Source: Chloroflexi bacterium HGW-Chloroflexi-6 (GTDB lineage: Bacteria; Chloroflexota; Anaerolineae; Anaerolineales; Villigracilaceae). From it: DNA of 64,000 nt. The stretch is from positions 62,001-126,000 of the forward strand of contig PHBU01000015.1 of NCBI GenBank assembly GCA_002840685.1, in the 5' to 3' direction. The notes under the pieces are model-generated. The model made no database searches. It saw nothing but the letters and a program-made list of their open reading frames with translations, and was not told the origin of the DNA. This document shows positions 35,536 through 42,857 of the stretch, piece by piece. The translations under genes and the position numbers were made by a program. How positions within the stretch are numbered: the stretch's first letter is position 1; each line of letters opens with the position of its first letter.

Positions 35536-36828
35536 ATGAAAATCTTCTTAGACATGGTCGGCTGCCGTCTCAATCAGGCCGAAATCGAACAAATGGCGCG
35601 CCAGTTCCGCGCCCGGGGGCATGAGATCGCCGCTTCGGCCGGGACAGCGGATATGGTGGTCATTAACACCTGCTCCGTGACCAGTGCCGCCGCCGCCGAT
35701 TCTCGTCAGAAGATCCGCAAGGCGGCCCGCGATGGGGCCGGGCAGGTTGTCCCGACCGGCTGCTGGACCTCGCTTGCGCCCGCCGAAGCCCTGTCCATGC
35801 CGGGGGTGCAGCGCATTGTTTTGAACGATGCCAAAGACAACCTCGTCTCAGACCTGCTTGGTCTGCCGCGCGACCCTTCAATCGACTCAGGGGAAATCTT
35901 CGATCTCGAGCCGCTGGCGCGTTTGTCCCTGCCCGGTTTGCGCCAGCGCACGCGCGCCTTCATCAAAGTTCAGGACGGCTGCGACAACGCCTGCACCTTT
36001 TGCATCACCACTGTCGCGCGCGGGGCCGGCCGCTCGCGCCCGGTGGCGGAGGTGCTGGCCGATATCCACGCGGCGCTCCTGGGCGGCGCGCAGGAGATCG
36101 TTCTGACCGGCGTCCATCTCGGCTCGTGGGGGCAGGATTTTTCACCGGCCGCTCACCTGCGGGACTTGGTGAGCTTGATCTTGGCTGAGACGGATGCGCC
36201 GCGCCTGCGGCTTTCCTCGCTCGAGCCCTGGGATCTGGACGAGGGCTTTTTCTCGCTCTGGAACGACTCGCGGCTGATGCCGCACCTGCACCTGCCGCTG
36301 CAATCGGGCAGCCGATCGGTCTTGAAGCGCATGTTGCGCAAGACCACGCCCGATTCCTTCCGCGCGCTGGTCGAGGCGGCCCGCGCAGCTTGCCCGCAGA
36401 TCGCGGTCACAACCGATATCATCACCGGTTTTCCGGGGGAAACGGACGAAGAATTCAGCGAAACCTTAAGCTTCGTTAACGAGATCCAGTTCGCGGGCGG
36501 GCATGTCTTCACTTATTCCGCCCGGCCCGGCACCCCGGCCGCTCGCATGAAGAATCAGCTCCCGCGTGAAGTTCGCAAACAGCGTAACAGCCTGCTGCGC
36601 GTCGCCCTTGAAGAATCCAGCCGGGCCTACCGCCAGCAGTTCATCGGACAGCTTGTGCCGGTACTCTGGGAAGCATCCAGCGAGCTGACCGCCGCCGGTT
36701 GGAAGATCGAGGGGCTGTCTGGCAACTACATCCGCGTTACAACGCTTGCGCCCGCCCCGCGCTGGAACCAGATCGACCCCATCCGCCTGACCGGCCTGGA
36801 GGGGGATGGCATGATGGGCGATCTGTAG
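35536..36828 (+). CDS. mtaB: tRNA t6A37 methylthiotransferase MtaB
   Basis: From the ATG at 35536 the protein is 430 aa. It has the MTTase N-terminal domain with cluster cysteines Cys10, Cys46 (NTCSVTSAAAADSRQKIRK) and Cys76, and a radical-SAM core with CDNACTFC (Cys149, Cys153, Cys156). The NTCSVT...AAADSRQ pattern is that of MtaB, which adds a methylthio group to N6-threonylcarbamoyladenosine at tRNA position 37. A C-terminal TRAM-like region (QFIGQLVPVLWE) is present. An upstream ATG at 35464 overlaps the preceding gene and is unlikely. Confidence 0.92.
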   Translation: MKIFLDMVGCRLNQAEIEQMARQFRARGHEIAASAGTADMVVINTCSVTSAAAADSRQKIRKAARDGAGQVVPTGCWTSLAPAEALSMPGVQRIVLNDAKDNLVSDLLGLPRDPSIDSGEIFDLEPLARLSLPGLRQRTRAFIKVQDGCDNACTFCITTVARGAGRSRPVAEVLADIHAALLGGAQEIVLTGVHLGSWGQDFSPAAHLRDLVSLILAETDAPRLRLSSLEPWDLDEGFFSLWNDSRLMPHLHLPLQSGSRSVLKRMLRKTTPDSFRALVEAARAACPQIAVTTDIITGFPGETDEEFSETLSFVNEIQFAGGHVFTYSARPGTPAARMKNQLPREVRKQRNSLLRVALEESSRAYRQQFIGQLVPVLWEASSELTAAGWKIEGLSGNYIRVTTLAPAPRWNQIDPIRLTGLEGDGMMGDL

Positions 36829-36941
36829 GAGTTTTTGCCAAATTGTTCTACTCTACAGGATGTTTGTCACTATGGGGGCGCGCGCTCCGGCTTGTATAAT
36901 GAAGTTGTTCGGTGCGTTGTAGTTATTCACGGGAGAAAATC

Positions 36942-37856
36942 ATGACCGCTCAACTGATTGATGGAAAATTGATCGCCCAGCAAGTGCGCGATGAGGTTGC
37001 CGCCGAAGTTGCCAAACGGGTCGAGGCCGGCAAGCCGCGCCCCGGCCTGGCGACTGTGCTGGTGGGCGACCGGGTCGATTCGGCTGCTTATGTCTCTTCG
37101 AAGCAGAAAGCCTGTAACGAATTGGGCATGGTTTCGTATCACCACCCCCTGCCTGCCGAAATTACCCAGGATGAACTCGAAAGGGTCATCAAGGAACTAA
37201 ATGCCGATGAGCTGATCAATGGCATTCTGGTGCAATTGCCCCTGCCCGGCCACCTGGACGAGGAGCGTGTTCTGCAACTGATCAGCCTCGAGAAGGATGT
37301 CGACGGTTTCTCGCCGATCAATATCGGACGGCTGGCCCAAAAAGGCCGCGATCCGCTTTTTGTGCCGTGCACGCCTTACGGCTGCATCTACCTGTTGGAG
37401 AAATCGGGCGTCAAAATTGAAGGCGCCAATGCGGTTGTGCTGGGCCGCTCAAATATCGTCGGCATGCCTGCGGCGCTCTTGCTGATCGGCAAGAACGCCA
37501 CCGTCACGATCTGTCATTCGCGCACCAAAAACCTGCCGGAGGTTGTGCGTCAGGCGGATATCCTGATCGCAGCGATCGGCCGCCCTGAAATGGTGCGCGG
37601 CGACTGGATCAAACCCGGCGCAGCGATCATCGATGTCGGCATCAACGGCATTCCGCTCTTTAATGAAGATGGCAGCCCGCTTATCAGCGAAAAGACCGGC
37701 AAACCGCGCCAGAAACTGGTTGGCGATGTAAATTTTGAAGAGGCCAAAGAAGTGGCCGGGTTCATCACCCCCGTCCCCGGCGGCGTTGGCCCGATGACGA
37801 TTGCCATGCTGATGAAGAATACCCTGCGCGCGGCGCAGATCCAGCAGGATGACTGA
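36942..37856 (+). CDS. folD: Bifunctional methylenetetrahydrofolate dehydrogenase/cyclohydrolase
   Basis: The 304-aa protein has the FolD motifs. These are YVSSKQKAC (Tyr50 and Lys54, the catalytic Tyr-x3-Lys), QLPLPGHLDEERV, KDVDGFSPINIGRL, the Rossmann loop GRSNIVGMP and PVPGGVGPMT. It interconverts 5,10-methylene-, methenyl- and 10-formyl-tetrahydrofolate in the cytosol using NADP(H). A GGGAG site precedes the start, and a TATAAT box lies at about 36895-36900. Length and order of motifs are normal. Confidence 0.96.
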   Translation: MTAQLIDGKLIAQQVRDEVAAEVAKRVEAGKPRPGLATVLVGDRVDSAAYVSSKQKACNELGMVSYHHPLPAEITQDELERVIKELNADELINGILVQLPLPGHLDEERVLQLISLEKDVDGFSPINIGRLAQKGRDPLFVPCTPYGCIYLLEKSGVKIEGANAVVLGRSNIVGMPAALLLIGKNATVTICHSRTKNLPEVVRQADILIAAIGRPEMVRGDWIKPGAAIIDVGINGIPLFNEDGSPLISEKTGKPRQKLVGDVNFEEAKEVAGFITPVPGGVGPMTIAMLMKNTLRAAQIQQDD

Positions 37857-37923
37857 CCCGTTCGCATTCATGGCATAGTGCTGACTGCAAAGAGCGCAGA
37901 GCACGCAGAGATAAGTTGAAAAA

Positions 37924-37947
37924 CTTTGCGTCTTTGCGCCTTTGCGT
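37924..37947 (+). repeat. Three tandem CTTTGCG(T/C) octamers
   Basis: CTTTGCGT, CTTTGCGC and CTTTGCGT lie in tandem between folD and the R2lox gene. Related GCAAAGAGCGCAGAG words lie just upstream (about 37888). No function is evident. Confidence 0.7.
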
Positions 37948-37980
37948 TAAGATAGCCTTATTCGCCAAAAGGAGCCAACC

Positions 37981-38880
37981 ATGTCCCACACATCCTTTGC
38001 CACGACCACCCGCGGCCTGAACCGTGATCTGCCGCCTATGCGCCTGTACGAACGCGCGAAAAAGCTCGGCATCTGGAACCCGTCCGATATTGATTTTTCG
38101 CAGGATAAAGTCGATTGGGCCGCCCTGAAGGCTGATGAACAGGATCTGATCTGGCGTCTGCTGGCTTTGTTCGTCTCCGGGGAGGAAGCAGTCACCCTTG
38201 ACCTGCTGCCGTTGATCGGGGTGATAGCTGCGGAGGGTCGCATCGAGGAAGAAATGTACCTGACGACCTTCCTGTTCGAGGAGGCCAAGCACACCGATTT
38301 CTTCCGGCGCTTCCTCGATGATGTTGCCGGGGCGCGGGTCGATTTGGAAGGCTATCACAGTGACAATTACAAGTTCATCTTTTATGAAGCCCTGCCCGAT
38401 GCCCTGCTTGGGCTGCAAGCCGACAATTCCCCGGCGGCCCAGGTGCGCGCTTCGGTCACCTATAACATGGTTGTCGAGGGTGTCCTGGCCGAGACCGGCT
38501 ACCACGCCTTTTTTAGCGCGCTCGAACGCAACAACCTGATGCCCGGCCTGCGCAAGGGCATATCCCTGTTGAAACAAGATGAATCGCGCCACATTGCTTA
38601 TGGCATTTACCTGCTATCGCGCCTGGTGGCCGAACACCCTGATCTGTGGGATGAACTGCAAACCCAGATGAACAGCCTGCTGCCTGCCGCGATTGGGGTT
38701 ATCGGCGATGCTTTTGCCGCTTATGAAACCGTCCCGTTTGGGCTGGTGGAAGAAGATTTTATCAACTACGCCATGGATCAGTTCAGCAAACGTTCGGCGC
38801 GGCTCGAAAAAGCGCGCGGCGCAAGCATGGATGAGATCAATCGGGTGGCGAAGAACCTTATCGAGAGCGGCGATGCCTGA
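37981..38880 (+). CDS. R2-like ligand-binding oxidase (R2lox)
   Basis: The 299-aa ferritin-like protein has every residue expected of R2lox. Metal ligands are Glu69, Glu101, His104, Glu166, Glu201 and His204, and Val71 with Tyr161 are in the positions that form the unusual Val-Tyr ether crosslink. R2lox binds a mixed Mn/Fe cofactor and a fatty-acid-like ligand; its physiological reaction is unknown. It is not a ribonucleotide reductase subunit, and no nrdE/A is nearby. Two small genes follow at 17 and 9 bp spacing and are probably co-transcribed. The start has an AAAGGAG site. Confidence 0.9.
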   Translation: MSHTSFATTTRGLNRDLPPMRLYERAKKLGIWNPSDIDFSQDKVDWAALKADEQDLIWRLLALFVSGEEAVTLDLLPLIGVIAAEGRIEEEMYLTTFLFEEAKHTDFFRRFLDDVAGARVDLEGYHSDNYKFIFYEALPDALLGLQADNSPAAQVRASVTYNMVVEGVLAETGYHAFFSALERNNLMPGLRKGISLLKQDESRHIAYGIYLLSRLVAEHPDLWDELQTQMNSLLPAAIGVIGDAFAAYETVPFGLVEEDFINYAMDQFSKRSARLEKARGASMDEINRVAKNLIESGDA

Positions 38881-38897
38881 GAGTGAGAAAACCCATT

Positions 38898-39188
38898 ATG
38901 AATGAGATCAAACGCCAGCAATTCAAGAAACAACTGGATCAGCTTTCCGGTCCGATCGATCTGCTGTCCGACCCCAATTTGGGGAACTTGTTCGAGATCC
39001 TCCAGAAGGTTTTGGATGACCGCAGCCTGCAACCGGAAGAAATTGTCGAAAATCTCGGTGCTGCGGTGGAAGCCGTTCAGGCGGCTATGCCCGATCTTTC
39101 CGGCATGGTGGATACCGCCGAGGTTGCCAAATCGATGCTCGAACTGGTTGGCGAATTGCTCTCCAACCTGGGCGATTTTTCATCTTAA
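38898..39188 (+). CDS. Small helical acidic protein, unknown
   Basis: The product is 96 aa from the ATG at 38898 (an in-frame GTG at 38883 would add five residues). It is fully hydrophilic and helical, with leucine-rich heptad-like spacing (LLSDPNLGNLFEILQKVLDD and AKSMLELVGELLSNLG) and no cysteine or metal motif. I know of no family assignment. It lies 17 bp after R2lox and could be an accessory or stability factor for it. Confidence 0.6.
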   Translation: MNEIKRQQFKKQLDQLSGPIDLLSDPNLGNLFEILQKVLDDRSLQPEEIVENLGAAVEAVQAAMPDLSGMVDTAEVAKSMLELVGELLSNLGDFSS

Positions 39189-39197
39189 GGCCATCGG

Positions 39198-39557
39198 ATG
39201 AATCTCAAACTGCAAGATATCCTGCCGGTTGTTCTGTCCGTGCTGATCATCGTTCTGGTGGCGGTCTTCGAGAAGCAAAGCAAGTTGTTTGCGGCGATCA
39301 CGGCTACCATGCCGCTGACCATTCCGCTGGCGCTGTGGATCGTCTACTCCTCGTCAGGAGGCGAAAAGGCGGCCGTGACCAACTTTACCCAGAGTTTGGC
39401 GCTCAGCCTGCTGCCGACCCTGGCTTTTGCCGTTACCATCTGGCTGGCGGCGCGGGCCGGGCTGAAGCTCGTCCCGATCTTATTGAGTGGGTATGCGGTC
39501 TGGGCGTTGGGGACCGGTTTGCTGATCGTCTTGCGGCGCTGGCTGGGTCTTGGTTAA
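39198..39557 (+). CDS. Small membrane protein (DUF3147-like)
   Basis: The 119-aa protein is almost entirely four transmembrane helices, with a polar loop YSSSGGEKAAVTNFTQ in the middle. The layout resembles the DUF3147 family, which lacks a known function; the assignment is tentative. It starts nine bases after the previous small gene and closes the R2lox operon. Confidence 0.6.
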   Translation: MNLKLQDILPVVLSVLIIVLVAVFEKQSKLFAAITATMPLTIPLALWIVYSSSGGEKAAVTNFTQSLALSLLPTLAFAVTIWLAARAGLKLVPILLSGYAVWALGTGLLIVLRRWLGLG

Positions 39558-39709
39558 CGGGCGGATTAGGACAAAAATCACCTTGTATCTGGATTGAATT
39601 GGGATTATGATTTGCCACTTGTGTCTGGACTTACTTGCTTGTGTGGGGCAAAAATGTCATACTTTATTTGTTGCCCTGCATTTTCATAAAGTCCCGCTAA
39701 AGGAGCAAT

Positions 39710-40843
39710 ATGGAGAACACAAAGTTTCACATTTCCAGCGATGAGAAGTCCGATCCGAGTAGGATCCTCGACCAGGAATACCAGCGCCAGCAGGCGTTGT
39801 ACCAGGCCCAGCCCAATATCGTACAGCGATTCCTGGAAGTTCAGGGGCGGCACGTGACCGAAGGATTGCTCGGCCGGGCCGTTCAGATCCGGTTCAATTT
39901 GCCAGACCGGGTGGTGGTAGAGGCCCCGCAGATCGATCAGGCGGCAACCATCAGTGTGCCGCAGGCTGCCCGCGAACATAACGTTGGCGGTTGGCGTTTA
40001 CGGCTTTCGCGCGGCGATCTGGATGAAGCCCTGCGCCATCGCCTGGCCGAATTGGAGCAATCGCCAGACCTGGCCGTTTCTGTGGCTGCCAGCCTGGTGC
40101 GGCATGGCGCGGTGCTGCACATGGTTTACAACATGCTGCCTTCAGGCCGGACTGTAACTTACCAGGCCCAGGATGGTGAATCGATCCCGTGCATTCCGGT
40201 GGGCGAGGGTGAGCCAGAGTCCGCCATTACGATGAGCACCGATGCGATCGCTGAGGAAGGCGATAGCGAAGAGGGACGTGGCACACTCCAGGTGCCGTTT
40301 GTGCCTTATGCGCGTCGTTTCTACCTGCCGCAGTGGGTGGCCTTCGATGATCAAGATAATCTACTGGTTGGTTCGCTCAAAGAAGCTGAAGCCCACCTGG
40401 CCTCAATGCAAAATTTTACCAATATCCTGCATGCCGCTTCGGCGTTAGCTGCTTATATCGTGGCCGATGCTGAATATCAGAAAAAGCGTTACGGCATGTT
40501 GGGACAGATGGTTAACCAGGGGCGCGCCCTGGCGCGTTACAAGACCCGCGAAATCATCGCAAAGATCAAGGAACGGGCTGAAGCCAATAACCTCAATCGC
40601 GGCCTGAGCCTGAGCCTGCCTTATTTCAACGATCAGGAACTAAAAATGGAAACCTCGAACTTTGAGGTTATTCCCGCCGGGCGCATCATGTTTGTGCCAG
40701 CCTTTGTTGTTCGCGCCGTGCGCCAGGAAGCAGCCAAGGTCGGGCAGGATACGCGTTTTAACCCCTCTACCCGCCGCCACCTGCTTTCAGAACTGGCCAT
40801 GCTCGAACAGGCCTTCCTCTCCTCTGATTCTGTATCTGACTGA
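39710..40843 (+). CDS. Conserved-looking cytosolic protein of unknown function
   Basis: The 377-aa protein has no signal peptide or transmembrane helix. It shows a charged N-terminus, an alternating beta/alpha middle (GRAVQIRFNLPDRVVVEAP, SVAASLVRHGAVLHMVYNM), an acidic low-complexity loop about residues 165-190 (AEEGDSEEGRG) and a helical C-terminus. I recognise no family. It is the first gene before the KimA-like permease, 73 bp upstream, so it may belong to the ion-transport block. A GGAG site lies at 39700-39703. Confidence 0.6.
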   Translation: MENTKFHISSDEKSDPSRILDQEYQRQQALYQAQPNIVQRFLEVQGRHVTEGLLGRAVQIRFNLPDRVVVEAPQIDQAATISVPQAAREHNVGGWRLRLSRGDLDEALRHRLAELEQSPDLAVSVAASLVRHGAVLHMVYNMLPSGRTVTYQAQDGESIPCIPVGEGEPESAITMSTDAIAEEGDSEEGRGTLQVPFVPYARRFYLPQWVAFDDQDNLLVGSLKEAEAHLASMQNFTNILHAASALAAYIVADAEYQKKRYGMLGQMVNQGRALARYKTREIIAKIKERAEANNLNRGLSLSLPYFNDQELKMETSNFEVIPAGRIMFVPAFVVRAVRQEAAKVGQDTRFNPSTRRHLLSELAMLEQAFLSSDSVSD

Positions 40844-40916
40844 TTTTTCCCGAAATCCGCCATTGTTTGCTTCGCGCAGCATTGGCGGTGTTTGGCTTGC
40901 CTGAAAGGTTTTTCCC

Positions 40917-42749
40917 ATGTTATTTTCGATCGGTTTACTTATCGTTATCGGTTATCTCTCGTGGCGGATTGCCCCGCGCGAGAGCGAAGCAGATGCGCAT
41001 GTCCATGGCGCGGGCCAGGTTGGCCTTTTGGCGGCCCTGGCGCTCTTCGGTGTGGATTATTTCACATCCTATTTTTACGCTACTGACGAGATGCTGCACG
41101 CTCTTCACCCTTATGGATTGGAGCACCAGGCTTACTATGCTGTTGCTGTTATTGCTCTCGCCAATATCGTTTTTGGCGGGCTTTATATGTATTCATTGGG
41201 TGTTTTTAATGAGGGTGGTGGCTCGTTTACCGCGGCCATGCGCTATCTGGGGCCCTCCCTTAGCCTGATTGTGGCCGTAATTTTATTGTTGGATTATATT
41301 TTCACCATTGTCGTCTCCACTCTTTCGGGCGTAGATCAGTTACTTTCGCTGCAAAATGCAGGGAACATTGCTTGGGGTTGGCACTTTCTGATTGGGGCCA
41401 GCCTGGTTGCCATCACCTGGTACATCACCATTCGTGGACGCGGTGAATCGGCTCAGGTGGTTTTTGCCGGATTGGGCGTTTTTGTGCTGATGACGATTGT
41501 GATGGCCGTTGGGTTGGTGATCGCTCAGACTGGCAACGTTGCTCCCTTACCCGGAGAAGAAACTGCCAAAGTCACATCCATTGGAGAAGCCCTTTTTCAC
41601 CTCCTGGCTGCATCCATGAAGGGCCTGGTAGCGCTGACAGGTCTTGAGGCCATGTCGAATGGTATTCAATTTGTCATCGACGAAGATGCGCCATTTGTAA
41701 AGTGGGGCAAGAAAAAGTTCAAAAAATTGAATTGGCTCTGGCATTTCTATAGTGGAAAGGCCGGTATCGGGCGCGTGGTTCAAACCAGCTTTTTGTTCTA
41801 CGGGGCTATCACCACTTTATTCCTAACCTATTTTGCCAATCATTTTCAGGCTTTTGGAGGCGTGGCCGGGCGCTCGTTGGTCGGCAACCTGGCTTTTATC
41901 GGGTTCAGCCAGATCCCTGGCGGTGTTATTCTATTTTGGGCATATCAAATTTTAGCGGTAGCCTTATTAACCGCCGCGTCCATGACCGCTTTTCAGGATT
42001 TACAGGCCATTACCTGGCGCAATGTTGCCATTGGTGAAATCCCTGAAATTGTGGTCTATCGTAACCCAAAAGGTACTTTTACCCGGCCAGTGACAGCGGC
42101 TGCCATTGTTGCGATCATCATTCAGTTTTTGGTACAGGGCAAAACCAGCGCTGCTGTTCCTTACTATGGTGTCGGCGTTTTTATGCCAATCGCAATCATG
42201 GCTTTGGCGATGCGCCGCCACGTTCAACAAACCAGTACCGGATCTGCTCGCAAATGGGGTCTGATTGGAACAACCTTTGCGGCGGCGCTCTCAACCTTTA
42301 TTTTTGTTGGGCAAATCGTTACCAAATGGGATGAAGGTGGCTGGGTAGTTCTGATTGTCTTCAGCGTTTTGATTGTGCTTGCCCACATTATTCTCATATC
42401 ACCGGCAGGTTACCGCGACCCCGAAGATATTCACCGTATCATTCGAGATAAATCGCGTGTAGAAGGTATGATGGGCAATATTGTTGAGTGGCAATCTCTC
42501 AAAATGCAGGAATATCGTTATAACGTATTGATGCTCGTTGCCAGGTTTTTTGCCATCTTTGGCGTGATGAAGCCGAGTCGCTTCGAGAAATCAATTCCTT
42601 CACCTGCCGGAGAATTTGAAGAAGCACTGCACCATTCTGGGGAAATGACTTATCTTGAAGAGTATCGTGCCAATCAACCCAAGTCTGAACCTCGGCTGGG
42701 TGGCGCCCCGAAAGAAACCGGGCCGGTCGACGAGAACGAGTTGCAATAG
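40917..42749 (+). CDS. APC-superfamily permease, KimA/KUP-like potassium transporter candidate
   Basis: The 610-aa protein has about 12 transmembrane helices and a cytosolic C-terminal tail of about 100 residues. The N-terminal part resembles KimA (YdaO), a high-affinity K+/H+ symporter of the APC superfamily. LAALALFGVDYFTSYFYAT sits where KimA has its SSDALSSVAYGTE helix, followed by NEGGGSFTAAMRYLG and LLLDYIFTIVVSTLSGVD. Amino acid transport is the alternative. The neighbouring P-type ATPase and two TrkA-type regulators favour potassium. The start has an AAAGG site. Confidence 0.7.
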   Translation: MLFSIGLLIVIGYLSWRIAPRESEADAHVHGAGQVGLLAALALFGVDYFTSYFYATDEMLHALHPYGLEHQAYYAVAVIALANIVFGGLYMYSLGVFNEGGGSFTAAMRYLGPSLSLIVAVILLLDYIFTIVVSTLSGVDQLLSLQNAGNIAWGWHFLIGASLVAITWYITIRGRGESAQVVFAGLGVFVLMTIVMAVGLVIAQTGNVAPLPGEETAKVTSIGEALFHLLAASMKGLVALTGLEAMSNGIQFVIDEDAPFVKWGKKKFKKLNWLWHFYSGKAGIGRVVQTSFLFYGAITTLFLTYFANHFQAFGGVAGRSLVGNLAFIGFSQIPGGVILFWAYQILAVALLTAASMTAFQDLQAITWRNVAIGEIPEIVVYRNPKGTFTRPVTAAAIVAIIIQFLVQGKTSAAVPYYGVGVFMPIAIMALAMRRHVQQTSTGSARKWGLIGTTFAAALSTFIFVGQIVTKWDEGGWVVLIVFSVLIVLAHIILISPAGYRDPEDIHRIIRDKSRVEGMMGNIVEWQSLKMQEYRYNVLMLVARFFAIFGVMKPSRFEKSIPSPAGEFEEALHHSGEMTYLEEYRANQPKSEPRLGGAPKETGPVDENELQ

Positions 42750-42757
42750 CTGTTGGG

Positions 42758-42838
42758 GGCGACCCGTTAAGGCTGGAAAGGATGCTTTTGGGCTGGTTTT
42801 ACTGGCCAAAAGCGCCCATTTTGCGCCAGCGGGTCGCC
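42758..42838 (+). terminator. Nested hairpins between permease and P-type ATPase genes
   Basis: GGCGACCCG (42758-42766) pairs with CGGGTCGCC (42830-42838), enclosing GCTTTTGG (42784-42791) with CCAAAAGC (42806-42813). No long T-run follows, so partial termination or an RNA-stability element are both possible. It occupies most of the 108-bp gap. Confidence 0.55.
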
Positions 42839-42857
42839 TCTTATTTATCTAACCCCT

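Noticed and set aside
37981..38880. Ribonucleotide reductase beta subunit (NrdB/NrdF)
   Set aside because: The residue pattern, particularly Val71/Tyr161 and the N-terminal LNRDLPPMRLYERAKKLGIW stretch, is that of R2lox, and no alpha subunit is adjacent.
42750..42857. Possible c-di-AMP or other riboswitch before the P-type ATPase
   Set aside because: Nested hairpins are visible, but I could not match any conserved riboswitch core.
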